DNA of 64,000 bases from Rapana venosa (lineage: Eukaryota; Mollusca; Gastropoda; Neogastropoda; Muricidae), in the NCBI GenBank assembly GCA_028751875.1, contig CM054159.1, positions 12,794,658 to 12,858,657 of the forward strand. Reading direction: 5' to 3'. This document shows positions 37,648-48,429 of this stretch, one piece after another. The notes below the pieces were generated by a model, which did not search any database, was not told the origin of the DNA, and saw nothing but the letters and a program-made list of their open reading frames with translations. A program made the position numbers and the translations under genes. How positions within the stretch are numbered: the first letter of the stretch is position 1; each line of letters starts with the position of its first letter.

Positions 37648-38777
37648 GTGTGTGTGTGTGTTTTGTGTGTGTGTTTTTTTTTCTTTTACAGTTTACATCC
37701 AGTCCCTGTGTAGTGTGTGAATGCGGTTTTGTACATTTTGTCATCTGATCCCACTGGCACAAAATGCCCTACTCTCCCCAAAAGTGGAACAGATTTTAAA
37801 GAGTGTGCAAGATGTTCTGTATGCATTTGCACTTGGGGCCTATGTTTTTAAATACAGTTTATAGAATAGTCATAGACTTTTGCTATTTTTTGGGAAAGTG
37901 GAGTGGGCATTGGTGTTAACTCCAGGGGAAAAAATTTCGAACAGGGTTCAAATCCGGGTTTGCAGATCACGAGAGCAATTGATGCACAATGTTTTAACCA
38001 TGTCTGATGTCTCATTGTCTGTCCACGTCACATTCATATTTTTTAGGGTGATTTGTTGTTGGAAGTGTGTATAGCACATGTATACATGAATGAAAGTATC
38101 ATTGCATACATCTACATGTAAATGATGTATACATGTTCACTTTAAATTATTTTGCTGCATACATCTAATGCATACAGTATAATTGTACAGTTGCACACAT
38201 TGTGATGATTGTGTCACGTATGCATGCATCTTAATATCATTTATAATATATTATATGTTCCCCAGTTTTGGAGGGGGTCAAGAATCATGTGATGTATTGA
38301 AACAGAAGATGGCAGTTTGATTTGTTGTGCACGGGACCAAGTTACTGTCTGTTTGCCTGTGGTGTATCCTGGATAATTAAAGTTCTACAGGTTCACTCAA
38401 TCACTGTCTCATATCATCAACAATATGCACTATAACAGTATAAGTTTGTAGTCTATAGATTGATGTTGATCTTAATTAAAAAAAACAACTGTTATTCTTC
38501 TTTGTGTTCATTTTCTCTTTTCTTTTCATGTCAGCAGAATTTGTTTTGTGAAGTATAGACTAATACTACAGTAATAGAGTGTTTACGAAATAATATTTAA
38601 ACTGTATGAAAAATATTCTTTTTCAAGTAATAATAATAATAATAATAATAAATGGAACTTATATAGCGCTATATCTTGCAAAGAAAAATCAAAGCACATA
38701 GTAAGGCCTATATCAGTATATTATACATGACATAGAACTATACACTCCAGGCTCAGCACATGAATATTCACAAGCCC

Positions 38778-38811
<34 letters not shown>

Positions 38812-39082
38812 CGCGTGTGCGTGTGCATACATGTACACTTGTGTCCATGTGTCTGCATACTAAATGGTACTTGAAGTTGATAGGAAATACCGTTTTGTTT
38901 ATAGTTGGATATTTGAAGCACAGTATTTTATTAAAAGTAAGGCCAAGAGCACACATAAGACAAGTTAAGAGAATGTATTGTAACTTGAAAATGACTATAC
39001 TTGCCTAACTTGGTTCAGTGACTTTTGTGATTTGGTTGAACCTTTGTGTGTGTGTCATGATATGATATATGCTTGCATCATT

Positions 39083-39114
<32 letters not shown>

Positions 39115-41239
39115 AGCATGTACACATTGTACAGTGTACATGATGTGATTCACTGTTTGTGTAACATTGTTTTCAAGATCAAATACTATGTAAAGTATAT
39201 TTTTAAGTAAATGCAATCCCACCAAAGCATGTTAAAAAGTCTGCATTTTTGCTTTTAAGACTGCACAGGTGAATTAGGACTTGTATTGTTGTAAAGCTCT
39301 AACCTGGGCATTTCATTAATTTTTTTTCCTGTTTGCTTTGTTTCAGGTATGGCACAAAGCCTGCTTCAAGTGCGAAGTATGTGGGATGACCCTGAATATG
39401 AAAAATTACAAGGGCTACGATAAATTGCCATATTGCAATGCGTAAGTACATACATTACATGTGTATATTATATATACTAATTTAATTACTGTACTATCAC
39501 ACATATTCATGTATCATACATACAATAGTATACATGATATATAAAATGACAATATGATATTATAATATCCTTATGATTACTCCACTGTACTAGAATATTG
39601 TTTTATTTATTCATCTTTTGAGCACAATTATTGGCACAGATGTCTGGTAGGTTTTTGTTCTTTTTTTTTTTTTTGGGGGGGGGGTGTCCCTTTTTGTGTT
39701 CCTTTGTTAAATTGTGTTTTTCTTCTTATGAAGAATAGATTATAAATGAGAATTTATTTCTGTTCATCCTGATCAGTCCATAATTTACACAGCATAGTTC
39801 TTGTATTTTCTTTTGAGTTTTATTGGAATGGTATTGTGGCATTTTATTTAATGAATTATCATAGTTATTGCAAATTCATAAACTAGTGGTAATCCTTAAA
39901 AAACAGATCAATGTGAACATGTGCCTTGTGAAAACTGCGTCTGAAGACTCTGATGCAGGTGGACTCAGTCAGTATGTTGTGACTTTGGGTTTTTACTTAA
40001 ACAAATTATTTTATAAATATGCAAGGTTTTACACCAGATTAGGTAGTCCATTTAAAAAAAAAAAGGAAGCTGTGAAATATCTTTAAATAGTAAGGTATGC
40101 CAGTACTCAGTAATGTCCCACTTTTTGGCAGCTACAGATGAAAAGTTCTATTATAATGCTTTGAATTCATTTTGTATTTGAGTTCAGGAACACTGAATCA
40201 TTATTCAGTAGTAAGAAAACCCAACTTTTAATGACATTGATTATAACATGTCGTGATAACTTTGGGGTGTGTGTGACTCTGTGTGTGTGTGTGTCCTCTG
40301 TGTGTGTGTATGTGTGCGCGCACTGGTGCTTGCATCGCTTTAGTTTTATGCATGAGTGTCCATATACGACCAAATCTCAGTCTGCACTTATCAGTTTCAG
40401 CTAACATTTTGTCTTTGCACTGACAGTTCATCAAGGATGCTTTCATTTGTTCTTAACTTCTTCTTTCTGACCATTTGACCCTTGTCTGAGAAGTTGCCTG
40501 TAGAACAACATTTTGGCTGAGTTTGTTTTGTCCCTTTCCAATTTGCCTGGCCAGATTAGTGTTTTGTCATGATTTCAATTTTGAGATGTATAATTCAAAC
40601 TTTATTCATGGTATTGTATACCATTTTAAGTCACGGCAACTTTCTCCTCGTGAAATTCGGGCTCTTCTCCCCGGGAAGAGCACATCGCCACAAAAGTAGC
40701 ATCACCCATTTTTTGTGTGTCTTTTCCTGTCTTTAAGTTTAACTGTATAAACTGAAAGTTTTTTTTTTCTATCAGAGTGGCTTTTTTTTAAAAACAGAAT
40801 TTTGCCAGGGACAACTCTCTTGTTGCTATGCCGATGGGTTCTTTTAAGTGCGCTAAATGTGTGTAGTACACGGGACCTCGTTTCATCTGAAAGACTAGCT
40901 CCCAGACCACCACTCATGGTCTAATGGATGGGGGAAAAGTTTTAGGCCCAAAAGGGCATTGAACCACCACACGTTTCAAATCCTAACTTTTTGCTTTCTA
41001 GGCAAGCATGCTACCTATAGACCACAGATCCATGGGTTTGCCTCTCACCCCCTTTTTTTCCAATTGTTAAACTGGATCATCTTCTGCTTGGCCATACCAA
41101 TTCTAGCCTTGATGTCTTGTACTGTGTTGTAGACAGGAGCCATTATTCTCTTTATGGAGCATCAGAATAAAAGAATAAATGAATACTAATAGAATTAAAT
41201 AAATTTTAACTTAAAGCACATCCCCCCAACACACACACA

Positions 41240-41317
<78 letters not shown>

Positions 41318-41340
41318 GACACACACACACACACACACAC

Positions 41341-41397
<57 letters not shown>

Positions 41398-41415
41398 CAC
41401 ACACAACACACACAC

Positions 41416-41471
<56 letters not shown>

Positions 41472-42090
41472 ACAGCACCAGCAGGAAACATTCTTCCCTG
41501 TAACATTTTATGATTTTTATCCTTCAGCTTGAACAGACTTTAGCTTTAGGCAGATAGTCTAGAAGCTGAATGGTTTTGTTGACATTACACATCAAGCTGG
41601 TGAAGTGGATGCCTCATGGAATGGAGCACATGTGCACACACACACACACACATATAGTGACAATGACATGATTGCATACATCTGATACATGCACACATGC
41701 AGACACATGTACACATGCATGCACGCACGCATGCACACACATACACACTCACACACACACATACTCTTTCTCTCTCTCTCACACACACACATACACACAC
41801 ACACCCACGCACGCATGCACGCACACAGTGACACACACAAATGTATTGCACACAGATCCTAAGGAATTAAAATCAGCACTCTCTCACTTTTGCAGTTTTG
41901 ATGTTGCATCATAGTGCACTTGTTCAGTGATCAAGGTCCTTTAGATTATCATGAATAATAAAAAAGAAAAGAAAAGATAAAAGAAAGTAAATGGCAAGAT
42001 TTCAAGTTTGAGTACACTGACTGCTAAGGCTTTATGGCTCTCGATCTTTAGATCAGGCCACAGTGTGTGGGTATGAGTTTGAGTGCGCGC

Positions 42091-42121
<31 letters not shown>

Positions 42122-42420
42122 CGCGCACATAACATGTACATGAGCAAGCAAGCAAACAGGCAAATGACTTACATTAATGACTGAGAGAAAAGTGCTCTGT
42201 GTGTGTTTGTGTGTGTGTGCATGTGTTTTGTTACAGAATACTTTGTTTTGTAAACTTGAGACTACAGAATAATGGTAAAAGCCCAAAATAAAAGTCTGCG
42301 AACTAGTACTTTCTAAACAATGATAATGTGTGCAGACATTACCCAACCACAAAACACACCCAAGTGGCGGATACCCCTGAAGCTAGGAGAATAGCAGAAA
42401 ACACCAAAATACAGAGCCAG
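35609..42420 (+). CDS. Lasp: Lasp (LIM and SH3 domain protein), first three coding exons
   Basis: Actin-binding scaffold of the LASP/LIM-nebulette family, acting at focal adhesions and cortical actin. Exons: 35609-35677 (69 nt), 39347-39441 (95 nt), 42336-42420 (85 nt), all with GT-AG borders, giving 83 residues that start [21 protein letters not shown] complete LIM domain is visible with all eight zinc ligands: C5, C8, H26, C29, C32, C35, C53 and H56. The family hallmark [12 protein letters not shown] (36-47) and YCNAHYP follow. From about 65 the sequence [19 protein letters not shown] opens the first nebulin-like repeat. The frame is open at the end of exon 3 (phase 0), so the gene continues beyond the window: further nebulin repeats, linker and SH3 domain are missing here. 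The start has A at -3. Confidence in family is high; distinction from other nebulin-family LIM proteins rests on the N-terminal LIM plus adjacent nebulin repeat. Confidence 0.96.
36440..37002. repeat. CA/ACC-rich simple-sequence block
   Basis: (CA)n into (ACC)10, then CACACCGCACCGCACCACAC-like mixed repeats and interrupted (CA)n up to 37002, where a SINE begins. Frames in both directions here are compositional. Confidence 0.9.
37003..37180 (+). mobile_element. SINE family B, 5'-truncated copy
   Basis: Starts abruptly with GGCCCCGTGTGCGAACGCAT after (CA)n, then GCAGAACATCTTGTGCACAT, GAAGAGTAGGCCATTGTGTG, CCGGTGGGAACGGATGACAA, and the tail GCTTATTCCATTATCCTCAA. The tRNA-like head and the first half of the core are absent. 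Confidence 0.87.
37200..37325. repeat. Poly-C and (CA)n/(CATA)n
   Basis: A C run at about 37217-37235, (CATA)n at 37246-37265 and an uninterrupted (CA)n at about 37268-37323. Confidence 0.92.
37572..38002 (-). mobile_element. SINE family B with internal (GT)n expansion
   Basis: Minus-strand features: head near 38002-37960 with B-box-like GGTTTGAACCCTG, CCCCTGGAGTTAACACC, GAACATCTTGCACAC, TTCCACTTTTGGGGAGAGTA, GGGACTGGATGTAAA and the tail GTGCTTATTCCATTAGG. Between the GGGACTGGATGTAAA motif and the tail a (GT)n/(TTTTG) block of about 80 bp (37600-37690) has expanded where the reference copy has a short A-run. Confidence 0.83.
38255..38425 (+). mobile_element. Possible solo LTR
   Basis: A stretch of about 170 bp starting TGTTCCCCAGTTTTGGAGGG and ending TCATATCATCAACA, with TCCTGGATAATTAAAGTTCT near its middle, a layout like the R-U5 part of an LTR with a weak poly(A) signal. 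No clear target duplication is visible, no internal retroelement sequence accompanies it, and there is no second copy here. Weak call. Confidence 0.22.
38625..38830 (-). repeat. (TAA)n SINE/LINE tail and a (GT)n tract
   Basis: (TAA)n then AATGGAACTTATATAGCGCT, ATATCTTGCAAAGAAAAATC, AAAGCACATA: the family A tail in reverse orientation without its body. A (GT)n-(GC)n tract follows at 38778-38825. Confidence 0.8.
40600..41033 (-). mobile_element. SINE family A copy in Lasp intron 2
   Basis: On the minus strand: head GGATCTGTGGTCTATAGGTA, CCATTAGACCATGAGTGGTG, a core reading TCTTTCAGATGAAACGAGGT, GTTGTCCCTGGCAAAATTCT, AGAAGAGCCCGAATTTCACG, and CCGTGACTTAAAATGGTATA. The SINE opposes Lasp transcription. 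Moderately diverged. Confidence 0.87.
41228..41471. repeat. Long (CA)n array
   Basis: About 244 bp of nearly pure (CA)n, broken only by one GAGTGA and a few AACA steps. It is the longest CA array here apart from the mixed block at 4868. Both strands show false frames of His/Thr or Cys/Val. Confidence 0.97.
41630..41850. repeat. CA/GCAC-rich simple repeats
   Basis: Interrupted (CA)n with CATGCACGCACGCATGCACA and a CTCTCTCTC patch near 41767-41780. Not coding. Confidence 0.88.
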
Positions 42421-42479
42421 GTGAGTGAACATTATCATGTATTAAACTGGTAAAGTGTCTTTGTCACAGTGGTTGTGTT

Positions 42480-42640
42480 TGTATGCACGTGCGCTGCGTG
42501 TGCACACACGTGTGTGTTTGTGTGTGTGTGCGTGCATGGGTGTATGTGAGCGAGTGAGTGGGCGTATGTGAATATATATTATATACATGATTGATTGTGT
42601 GTGTCTGTGTGTGATGAGTGAGTGAGTGAATGTGTACTGA
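42480..42640. repeat. GT/GA-type simple repeats
   Basis: (GT)n with GTGCGTGC interruptions, then GTGAGCGAGTGAGTGGGC and GATGAGTGAGTGAGTGAATG. Not coding; the 112-codon minus-strand frame over it is repeat-derived. Confidence 0.8.
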
Positions 42641-42909
42641 TATTCACTTCTAGAAATCAGTTCAACTTCAAGAACATGCATGACATGTTTGAGTGAAATA
42701 ACATCATGACTTGATGTCTGTGCCAATCTTGAGCAGAGTGACTGAGTGTGCATGCAGCCACAAGGTTCCACAAAATGCACTGTCTCATTAAACTTAAAGT
42801 CTTAGTCGTGTTTTGTTTGATATGTTTTGTTTAGATCTGGCAAATACAGCATTAGTATTGTCTTTGAATGTATATGATGTACATGTTTTGACTTGTACAC
42901 ATTACTTGC

Positions 42910-42911
<2 letters not shown>

Positions 42912-42945
<34 letters not shown>

Positions 42946-42970
42946 TATGGAATTTATATAGCGCTGAAGA
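42912..42970 (-). repeat. (TAA)n with SINE-type tail
   Basis: (TAA)n of about 33 bp followed by TGTATGGAATTTATATAGCG and CTGAAGACTTGC, the reverse complement of the family A/LINE tail. Only the tail is present. Confidence 0.75.
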
Positions 42971-43479
42971 CTTGCTTAGTCATACTACTGTTAACTGCTC
43001 TGAAAAGGAAAATCAGACTGAACATTTAAACTCAGTAGGTAACTTGAATTGCTCATGGATGGCTGGAGTTAGAGATTCCAGCACAACAGTCTCAGTTTAA
43101 AAGTTTTACAATATGGTGGAGAAGAGTTTTCTTGTTTTGCAATGTGTGATTTACATAATGTACAGATGGAAAAATAAATGCACTGAACACACAGTCTAGT
43201 AAGGGAGGGGGGGGGGGGGGACAGATGGTTGGGGTGGGAACAGGGATGTGCTTACAGTAGATCATGGATGATACTAGGTAAAACTAGATAAGGATGGTGT
43301 TGACACTTGACTAATCCTAACACTACAGCTGGTGAACCAGCAGCACATGTATCTGTGACAAGTGTTGTACTTGTACCAAATTAATGCTGCTTTGGGGGGG
43401 AAAAAAGGAAGTCCTGAATTGCTTTTACTTTGGCCACTTGGCCATGAGGTGTTTTGTTGTTTGTTGTTATGTTAGGAGG

Positions 43480-43555
43480 GGGGGGGGGGAGGGTATAGTT
43501 TGTGTGTGTGTGTGTGTGCGTGCATGTGCGCACGTGTGTGCGTGTGTGTGTGTTT
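43480..43555. repeat. Poly-G and (GT)n
   Basis: GGGGGGGGGG at about 43479-43488 and (GT)n with GCGTGCATGTGCGCACGTGT to 43555. Confidence 0.88.
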
Positions 43556-43604
43556 TATTCAGATTTTATTTTACTCATTTAAAAAAATATTTTGATGATA
43601 TTGA

Positions 43605-43815
43605 TTATGCCCCGAAAAGGCACAGATGTGCTTTAAAAAATTTTTTACATCCAGTTCCCACATGCACGCAGTTTTTAAATTTTGTCTTCTGTTCTCACTG
43701 GCACAAATGGCTTACTCTCCCGAAAAGTGGGACATGTTTTAAAGTGTGCAAAAGATGTTCTGCATGCGGTCACACACAGGACTTTAGTTTATTGTCTCAT
43801 CCAAGGGTGTGTGCA
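43605..43815 (-). mobile_element. SINE family B, partial
   Basis: Minus strand: TTGGATGAGACAATAAACTA (core), GCAGAACATCTTTTGCACAC, CCCACTTTTCGGGAGAGTAA, GCCATTTGTGCCAGTGAGAA, and CATGTGGGAACTGGATGTAA. The head and terminal tail are missing. Confidence 0.83.
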
Positions 43816-43907
43816 AATGTTTTTTTTTCTTTTCACTTAGTGTTTGTGTGTGTGTGTGTGTCTCACTGTGTGAGCATGTGTCTATTGTAGTTTGTACTGA
43901 TCAATCA

Positions 43908-44012
43908 ATCAATCAATTTCATTTCATACCACTTTTAAGTCACGGCAGATTTCTCTGTGTGAAATTCGGGCCGCTCTCCCCGTGGAGAGCGCGTCACCAC
44001 AAGAGCAGTAAA
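43908..44012 (-). mobile_element. SINE family A, 3' fragment
   Basis: (ATCA)n tail, ATACCACTTTTAAGTCACGG, AGATTTCTCTGTGTGAAATT, CGGGCCGCTCTCCCCGTGGA, GAGCGCGTCACCACAAGAGC. Only the 3' portion of the element is present, tail first, so it is a short 5'-truncated copy. Confidence 0.85.
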
Positions 44013-44467
44013 TTGGTGTCTTGCATACATGTACATGTGAATTGTTATGTCATATACGTAATGGAACATAACACTCTAGATATGGCTTTCCCACAACCCA
44101 GGGTGTAGAAGAACCATAGGAGTTTTGAATAATCATTTCAGCTGAGATATGTAGTATGAAGATATATAATGTGGTATGATCAATTCATACTTCAGGTCGT
44201 GATTCACCCTTGTACAGACTTCCTGAGAAATGAGAATGGACAATGTGAATAGATTTTCTCTTTGCTGGTGGGTAGTTTGCTAGAGCCATGAATATTTTGA
44301 GTTTTGTTCAGTCGGCTTTCTAATTTCTTTCTTCTGGAAGTTCTGTGTTCTTATTTGGGACTGATTGCTGGGGGTGGGGGTAGTGTGTGTGTGCGCGCGT
44401 GTGTGCACGCGGGGACATTGTAAACACAGACAGGACATGCACTCGAGCAAGAACACACTAGATACGC

Positions 44468-44486
44468 ATGCATGACGCATGCACAC

Positions 44487-44550
<64 letters not shown>

Positions 44551-44635
44551 TCTCTGTCTCTGTCTGTCTGTCTGTCTCTTCCTCTCTCCTTCCCTCCCTC
44601 TCCCCCTCTCTCCCTCCTTCCCTCCCCCTTCATAC
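44468..44635. repeat. (CA)n followed by CT-rich tract
   Basis: A (CA)n run at about 44480-44549, then TCTGTCTGTCTGTCTGTCTC and a CCTCCC-rich pyrimidine tract. Overlapping frames on both strands are artefacts. Confidence 0.93.
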
Positions 44636-44939
44636 ACTGGCACAGAGGAGAAAAATCTAGTCATCTTGAATTTTTCATTGTTTATTTTGTTCTTCATCCC
44701 GGGCAGGTATTCTTTTGAAGCAGTGCCAAGGACAGATTAAGATCAGCAAAACCATCCACACAGAGCAGAATTTTGCTATGCAGACTTGCTCGTAAAAACA
44801 TATGCTCACCAGCGCATTGCTTCTAGTTCTAAGCACAAACACAGCTAGGGGAGAAAGAACGTTGGAAAGAGGAAGTCTTCTGCAGACTCTCTGGACTAGA
44901 TCTGTACGAAGCTAGCTTGTAAGTTTTGCTGTCAGAATT

Positions 44940-44944
44940 TTGTT

Positions 44945-45025
<81 letters not shown>
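44940..45025. repeat. (GT)n/(GA)n tract
   Basis: (GT)6 followed by (GA)n of about 65 bp with one AAG break. Confidence 0.93.
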
Positions 45026-45029
45026 CGAT

Positions 45030-45435
45030 TAATGCAAAATAGTTGCTAAAGCCAGTAAAGGCTTTTATTAGTTTAAAGACTTTTCACGTAGGATGATGGG
45101 ATGGGGACTGTCTCTAGAGATAGAATATATATTTCAAAAACAGTTTACATACACAGCAGAAATGATATCATGACATGGTTACCCCATCATGGAATAAATT
45201 GTTTAAATAAAAAATAAATCATTCAGATTATTGATTAGTGTATGGTTGCAGAGCTCTTTGAAATATCTCTATACTAAAGAGTACTATGATTATTTGCTGG
45301 ACAGTTTGCTAGTGGTTGATACTGTGAATGTGACATTGATACCTTAAAAAAATCCATTTTATTATTTTTATCGTGTCCAACTTTTTGCTAATATCATCAT
45401 AAACATGTCTAAGTATTGCATTAAATCAAATGTTA
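45030..45435. other. Spacer, no gene seen
   Basis: AT-rich sequence without notable repeats or frames. Confidence 0.5.
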
Positions 45436-45540
45436 TATCCCAAAAGTCGGAATGTGGCTACTTAAAGGGTGAGGAAAAAATATGCAAAAATCTCGCCATT
45501 GGTGAACCTCGGAGCTTTAGCTGAGGAATGAAAAAAAAAG
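45436..45540 (+). mobile_element. SINE family C, 3' end
   Basis: AAAAGTCGGAATGTGGCTAC, GGGTGAGGAAAAAATATGCA, AAATCTCGCCATTGGTGAAC, CTCGGAGCTTTAGCTGAGGA then an A run. This is the terminal module also found on some family B elements. Confidence 0.82.
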
Positions 45541-45544
45541 TTAT

Positions 45545-47010
45545 GTCAGATCTGATACAGCCCTAGTTTCCACTGTACATGTATTCAACCTCAGTCATTG
45601 TCACTAACCACACACTCTGTAACAGAACTTTGTAAACATTTGTTTCCTCCTCTCCTTCTCTTACCTCGTCTTGTTGGAACTTGCATCATCCATTAGTCCA
45701 TTACATGACAGAGCAAACGCCACTGTTTGTTTGTTTCATCAGTACTCAGATTACTGACATAACAATTTTTGCTTTTCTTCGAATTGCGTGTCTTTTGGTG
45801 ATACTTGTACAGACAAGCTGGGATGTACAAAAAACCCCACTGTGAGCAGTAACAGGTTTTTTAACTTGTGGGTCTTCAGCATCATAACATAAACTGGGCG
45901 CATTGGCAAAAATAGACCAGAAGGGGATCATGGATCACTTGCCTCCATCTTGTGATAACCTGTTCTGCATGCTTTAGTTTAGCCCAGTGCGTGTCAGTCC
46001 TCCTGTCTCTTCTCACCTGTCAAGGACAGGGGGTTGTGTGGAATTGGAACTGGGCATTGGAAGTGTTGGCTGACGGACAGAGAACAACAGTTTGGTTGCC
46101 TTTACCGTCGATCTTGAATGATTCCACTGACCTATCACATCTTCTTCGTCAAACGCTCAGACAGCAACTATTGTTGTCCGTTACATGAGCAAAAATGTGT
46201 TGCACTGCCATTAAGTGCCTGACAAGTCAGGCCCAGCACATCCGACTTTGGCGTGGGAAAGGATTATTTATAATCTTTTAAGTCTTTCTGGAAAAAAGAC
46301 AGGAAAATGGACCAAAGAGGCAGAAAAAAGATGGAAGTGACAGGAAGAAACAAAGAAGAGAGGGATAGAACAGAGTGAATTCCTTCACAGAATTTGCAGG
46401 AGGTGGGGATGCTATTGATATTGACAGGCCCCCAGCACCCCACAGGGGAGAAAGTCTATCACATAACAGAGAATTCAACAGGCGTTCAAGAGTTGCCTGC
46501 AGTCCTGCTACAGGCATGACACTTGACAGAGTCAAACAGAAAGGATAAACTGCAATTTTCTTTTGAAAGCTGTGGAGTAAAACGTTTTGTTCGTTGCCAG
46601 ACAAGGAAAGTTACTGAAGAGGAGGGGGGGGGGGGGGGGGGGGGGGGAAGGAAGTTGTTGTAGTGGTCCCACAACACTCGGATTCATTTGTCGGATTTTT
46701 GGTTGACTGTTAATCATCAAGTCAAAAAGACAAGAGCCTGAAGAGGTGATTGGCTGTTCAGTTGAGTGGACAGAAACAAGTGAAGTGTGCAGCTTATGAT
46801 TTAGATTTAGATGAGGAAGATAGATTGATAGAGGAAGTTGCTGATGGAACGTGATTCATTTCTGATTGTTGAAATTTTGTAGGAGCGCTTAGGTTATAAG
46901 TGGTCCTGTGTGTGCCTCGTGTTCAATTTGGAGACAAGAGTTGGAATTTCCCCCCCTCCAACCCACCTTAAACCACCATCACCAAAAACATCCAACCAAC
47001 CATTCAGTTT
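45545..47010. other. Spacer with a poly-G run, no gene recognised
   Basis: About 1.5 kb. A run of about 25 G lies at 46623-46647. Minus-strand frames at 46278-46604 and 46486-46720 overlap this run and show no known domain. Confidence 0.45.
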
Positions 47011-47012
47011 TA

Positions 47013-47033
47013 CCCCCCCCCCCCCCCCCCCCC
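47013..47033. repeat. Poly-C run
   Basis: About 19 consecutive C followed by ACCCCCAAAG. Confidence 0.95.
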
Positions 47034-47263
47034 ACCCCCAAAGTTAATTTTTTACAACAAAAATGAATATTTTCCCTCTTTGAAGTTTCTTTCCCTTGGG
47101 GAAAATTAGACAAGGAAGTAAGATAACAAAATTTTAATTTAATTCATATAAAGTAAAGAAGGAAAAAAGCTAACGAATTCTGTAAAAAGCTAGAAAATAC
47201 TCAGTTCACAAATTAAAATCCCATTGTCAACATTCATTTTTGGAAGAGAAGGCTAGATAAGAT

Positions 47264-47524
47264 ATGGCTGGTGGTATTGATGATGTGATTTTTGAATACA
47301 TTGCTTGTACACACACTGATTTAGTATGGAATGTACATCTTAATAAAAAGCGTGAAACTTATGGCAGTGCATTGGCAGGAAATCCCCATCTGGATGGATC
47401 AATGACAACATTATTTCACTATTTTCATTTGTGGAATTGTAATGGTGAACCAGTTGAAAAACAAATATTGCCAGTAGATAACAAGGACACTGAGTCTGTA
47501 CAGAACATCAGAAAAACAAACTAG
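47264..47524 (+). other. Unrecognised 86-codon open reading frame
   Basis: Starts MAGGIDDVIFEYIACTHTDL and ends ESVQNIRKTN before TAG. Unlike most frames here it is not made of simple repeats and its amino acid use looks protein-like. I do not recognise a domain, and there is no clear splice acceptor or upstream continuation. It lies in the presumed Lasp intron. It could be a remnant of a mobile element ORF or chance. Confidence 0.2.
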
Positions 47525-48190
47525 TACCACACTTAGATATCTGAGTCATTGACTGAGGCAGCATAATAGAAAACGGTCATTAAAAAAACCCAACATGTTT
47601 TACCCAGAAGCTGACATTCTAAGTATGGCTGTATCATGAGGATGATTCACAGTGTGTGTGTAGGATAGGAATTCTACAGCAAAGCTTTTGAAGTGTGCCT
47701 GTTAAGTGCAAATTGGATGACGATTTCATGATGTTGACAAAAAAAAAGTGTGTGTGTTGGTGTCTAAATCCAGTCAGTTATGAAGCGTCAGTCATTGTAA
47801 ACATATATCATTTCTGAATCCTATACAGACTGCCAAAGAGAGGATGGTTGTGGTAGGAGGGTGGGGGGAATAAGTGTGTATGAGATGACTTTGTGAGTGT
47901 TTGTGTTACATGCATGAATGTGTGCGTATGTCACTCTGTGTGTGTGTGTTGTGTGTGTGTGTGAGTGTGTGTGTGTGTGTGAGTGTGTGTGTGTGTGAGA
48001 TGGAATGAAGTGGGCGCTTGGCAGGGAGTTGCTCTTCTGTTTCACTTATGTACACAAGGCGGATTCAGGCAGTTATGTATAGTACACTATTTGCCAGGAA
48101 TGTCTAGCACTAAATATATATATATCAACTGGTATGGTATGTACACTCTTTTGTCCTGGTATGTCTATCACTGAGTCATTTTTTTTGCAG
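47525..48190. repeat. Spacer with (GT)n
   Basis: Mostly unique sequence, with (GT)n at 47936-47996 interrupted by GAG steps. No gene. Confidence 0.7.
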
Positions 48191-48194
48191 CTTC

Positions 48195-48425
48195 CTTCCT
48201 TCGGATGAGACTATAAACCGAGGCCCCGTGTTTGAATGCATGCAAAACATCTTGCGCACACATTAAATCCTTTTCCGCTTTTCGAAAGAGTAGGCTATTG
48301 TGTGCCGGTGGGAACAGATGACAAAATTTACAAAACTGCATGCACACGGGGACTGGATGTAAAAAAGCACATGAGTGCTTATTCCATTATCCTCGATATA
48401 AAAGAATAAATATTTATAAATAAAG
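48195..48425 (+). mobile_element. SINE family B, 5'-truncated copy
   Basis: Starts in the core (CCTTCGGATGAGACTATAAA), then GCCCCGTGTTTGAATGCATG, TTCCGCTTTTCGAAAGAGTA, GTGTGCCGGTGGGAACAGAT, GGGGACTGGATGTAAAAAAG, AGTGCTTATTCCATTATCCT and an (AATA)n tail. Very close to the minus-strand copy at 33425. Confidence 0.92.
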
Positions 48426-48429
48426 CTGT

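Larger units (their letters stand above)
35678..39346 (+). other. Lasp: Lasp intron 1
   Basis: A 3669 bp intron, donor GTAAGT and acceptor TTTCAG. It contains an (ACC)n block at 36468-36497, CA-rich simple sequence to about 36900, two SINE B copies, poly-C with (CA)n at 37217-37323, (GT)n at 38778-38812 and 39087-39114, and a SINE-type tail at 38625-38700. A 70-codon frame at 36059-36271 is unrecognised and I do not call it a gene. Confidence 0.88.
39442..42335 (+). other. Lasp: Lasp intron 2
   Basis: A 2894 bp intron, donor GTAAGT and acceptor TGCAG. It contains a SINE family A copy, the 244 bp (CA)n array at 41228-41471, CA-rich sequence at 41630-41850, and a (GT)n at 42088-42118. No gene inside. 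Confidence 0.88.

Noticed and set aside
41195..41513. Cys/Val and His/Thr frames in the long (CA)n array
   Set aside because: Pure dinucleotide repeat translation.
44707..44740. Lasp exon 4 after the GGGCAG at 44707
   Set aside because: In the required phase 0 it reads three codons (V F F) and then TGA, and shows no nebulin-repeat residues.
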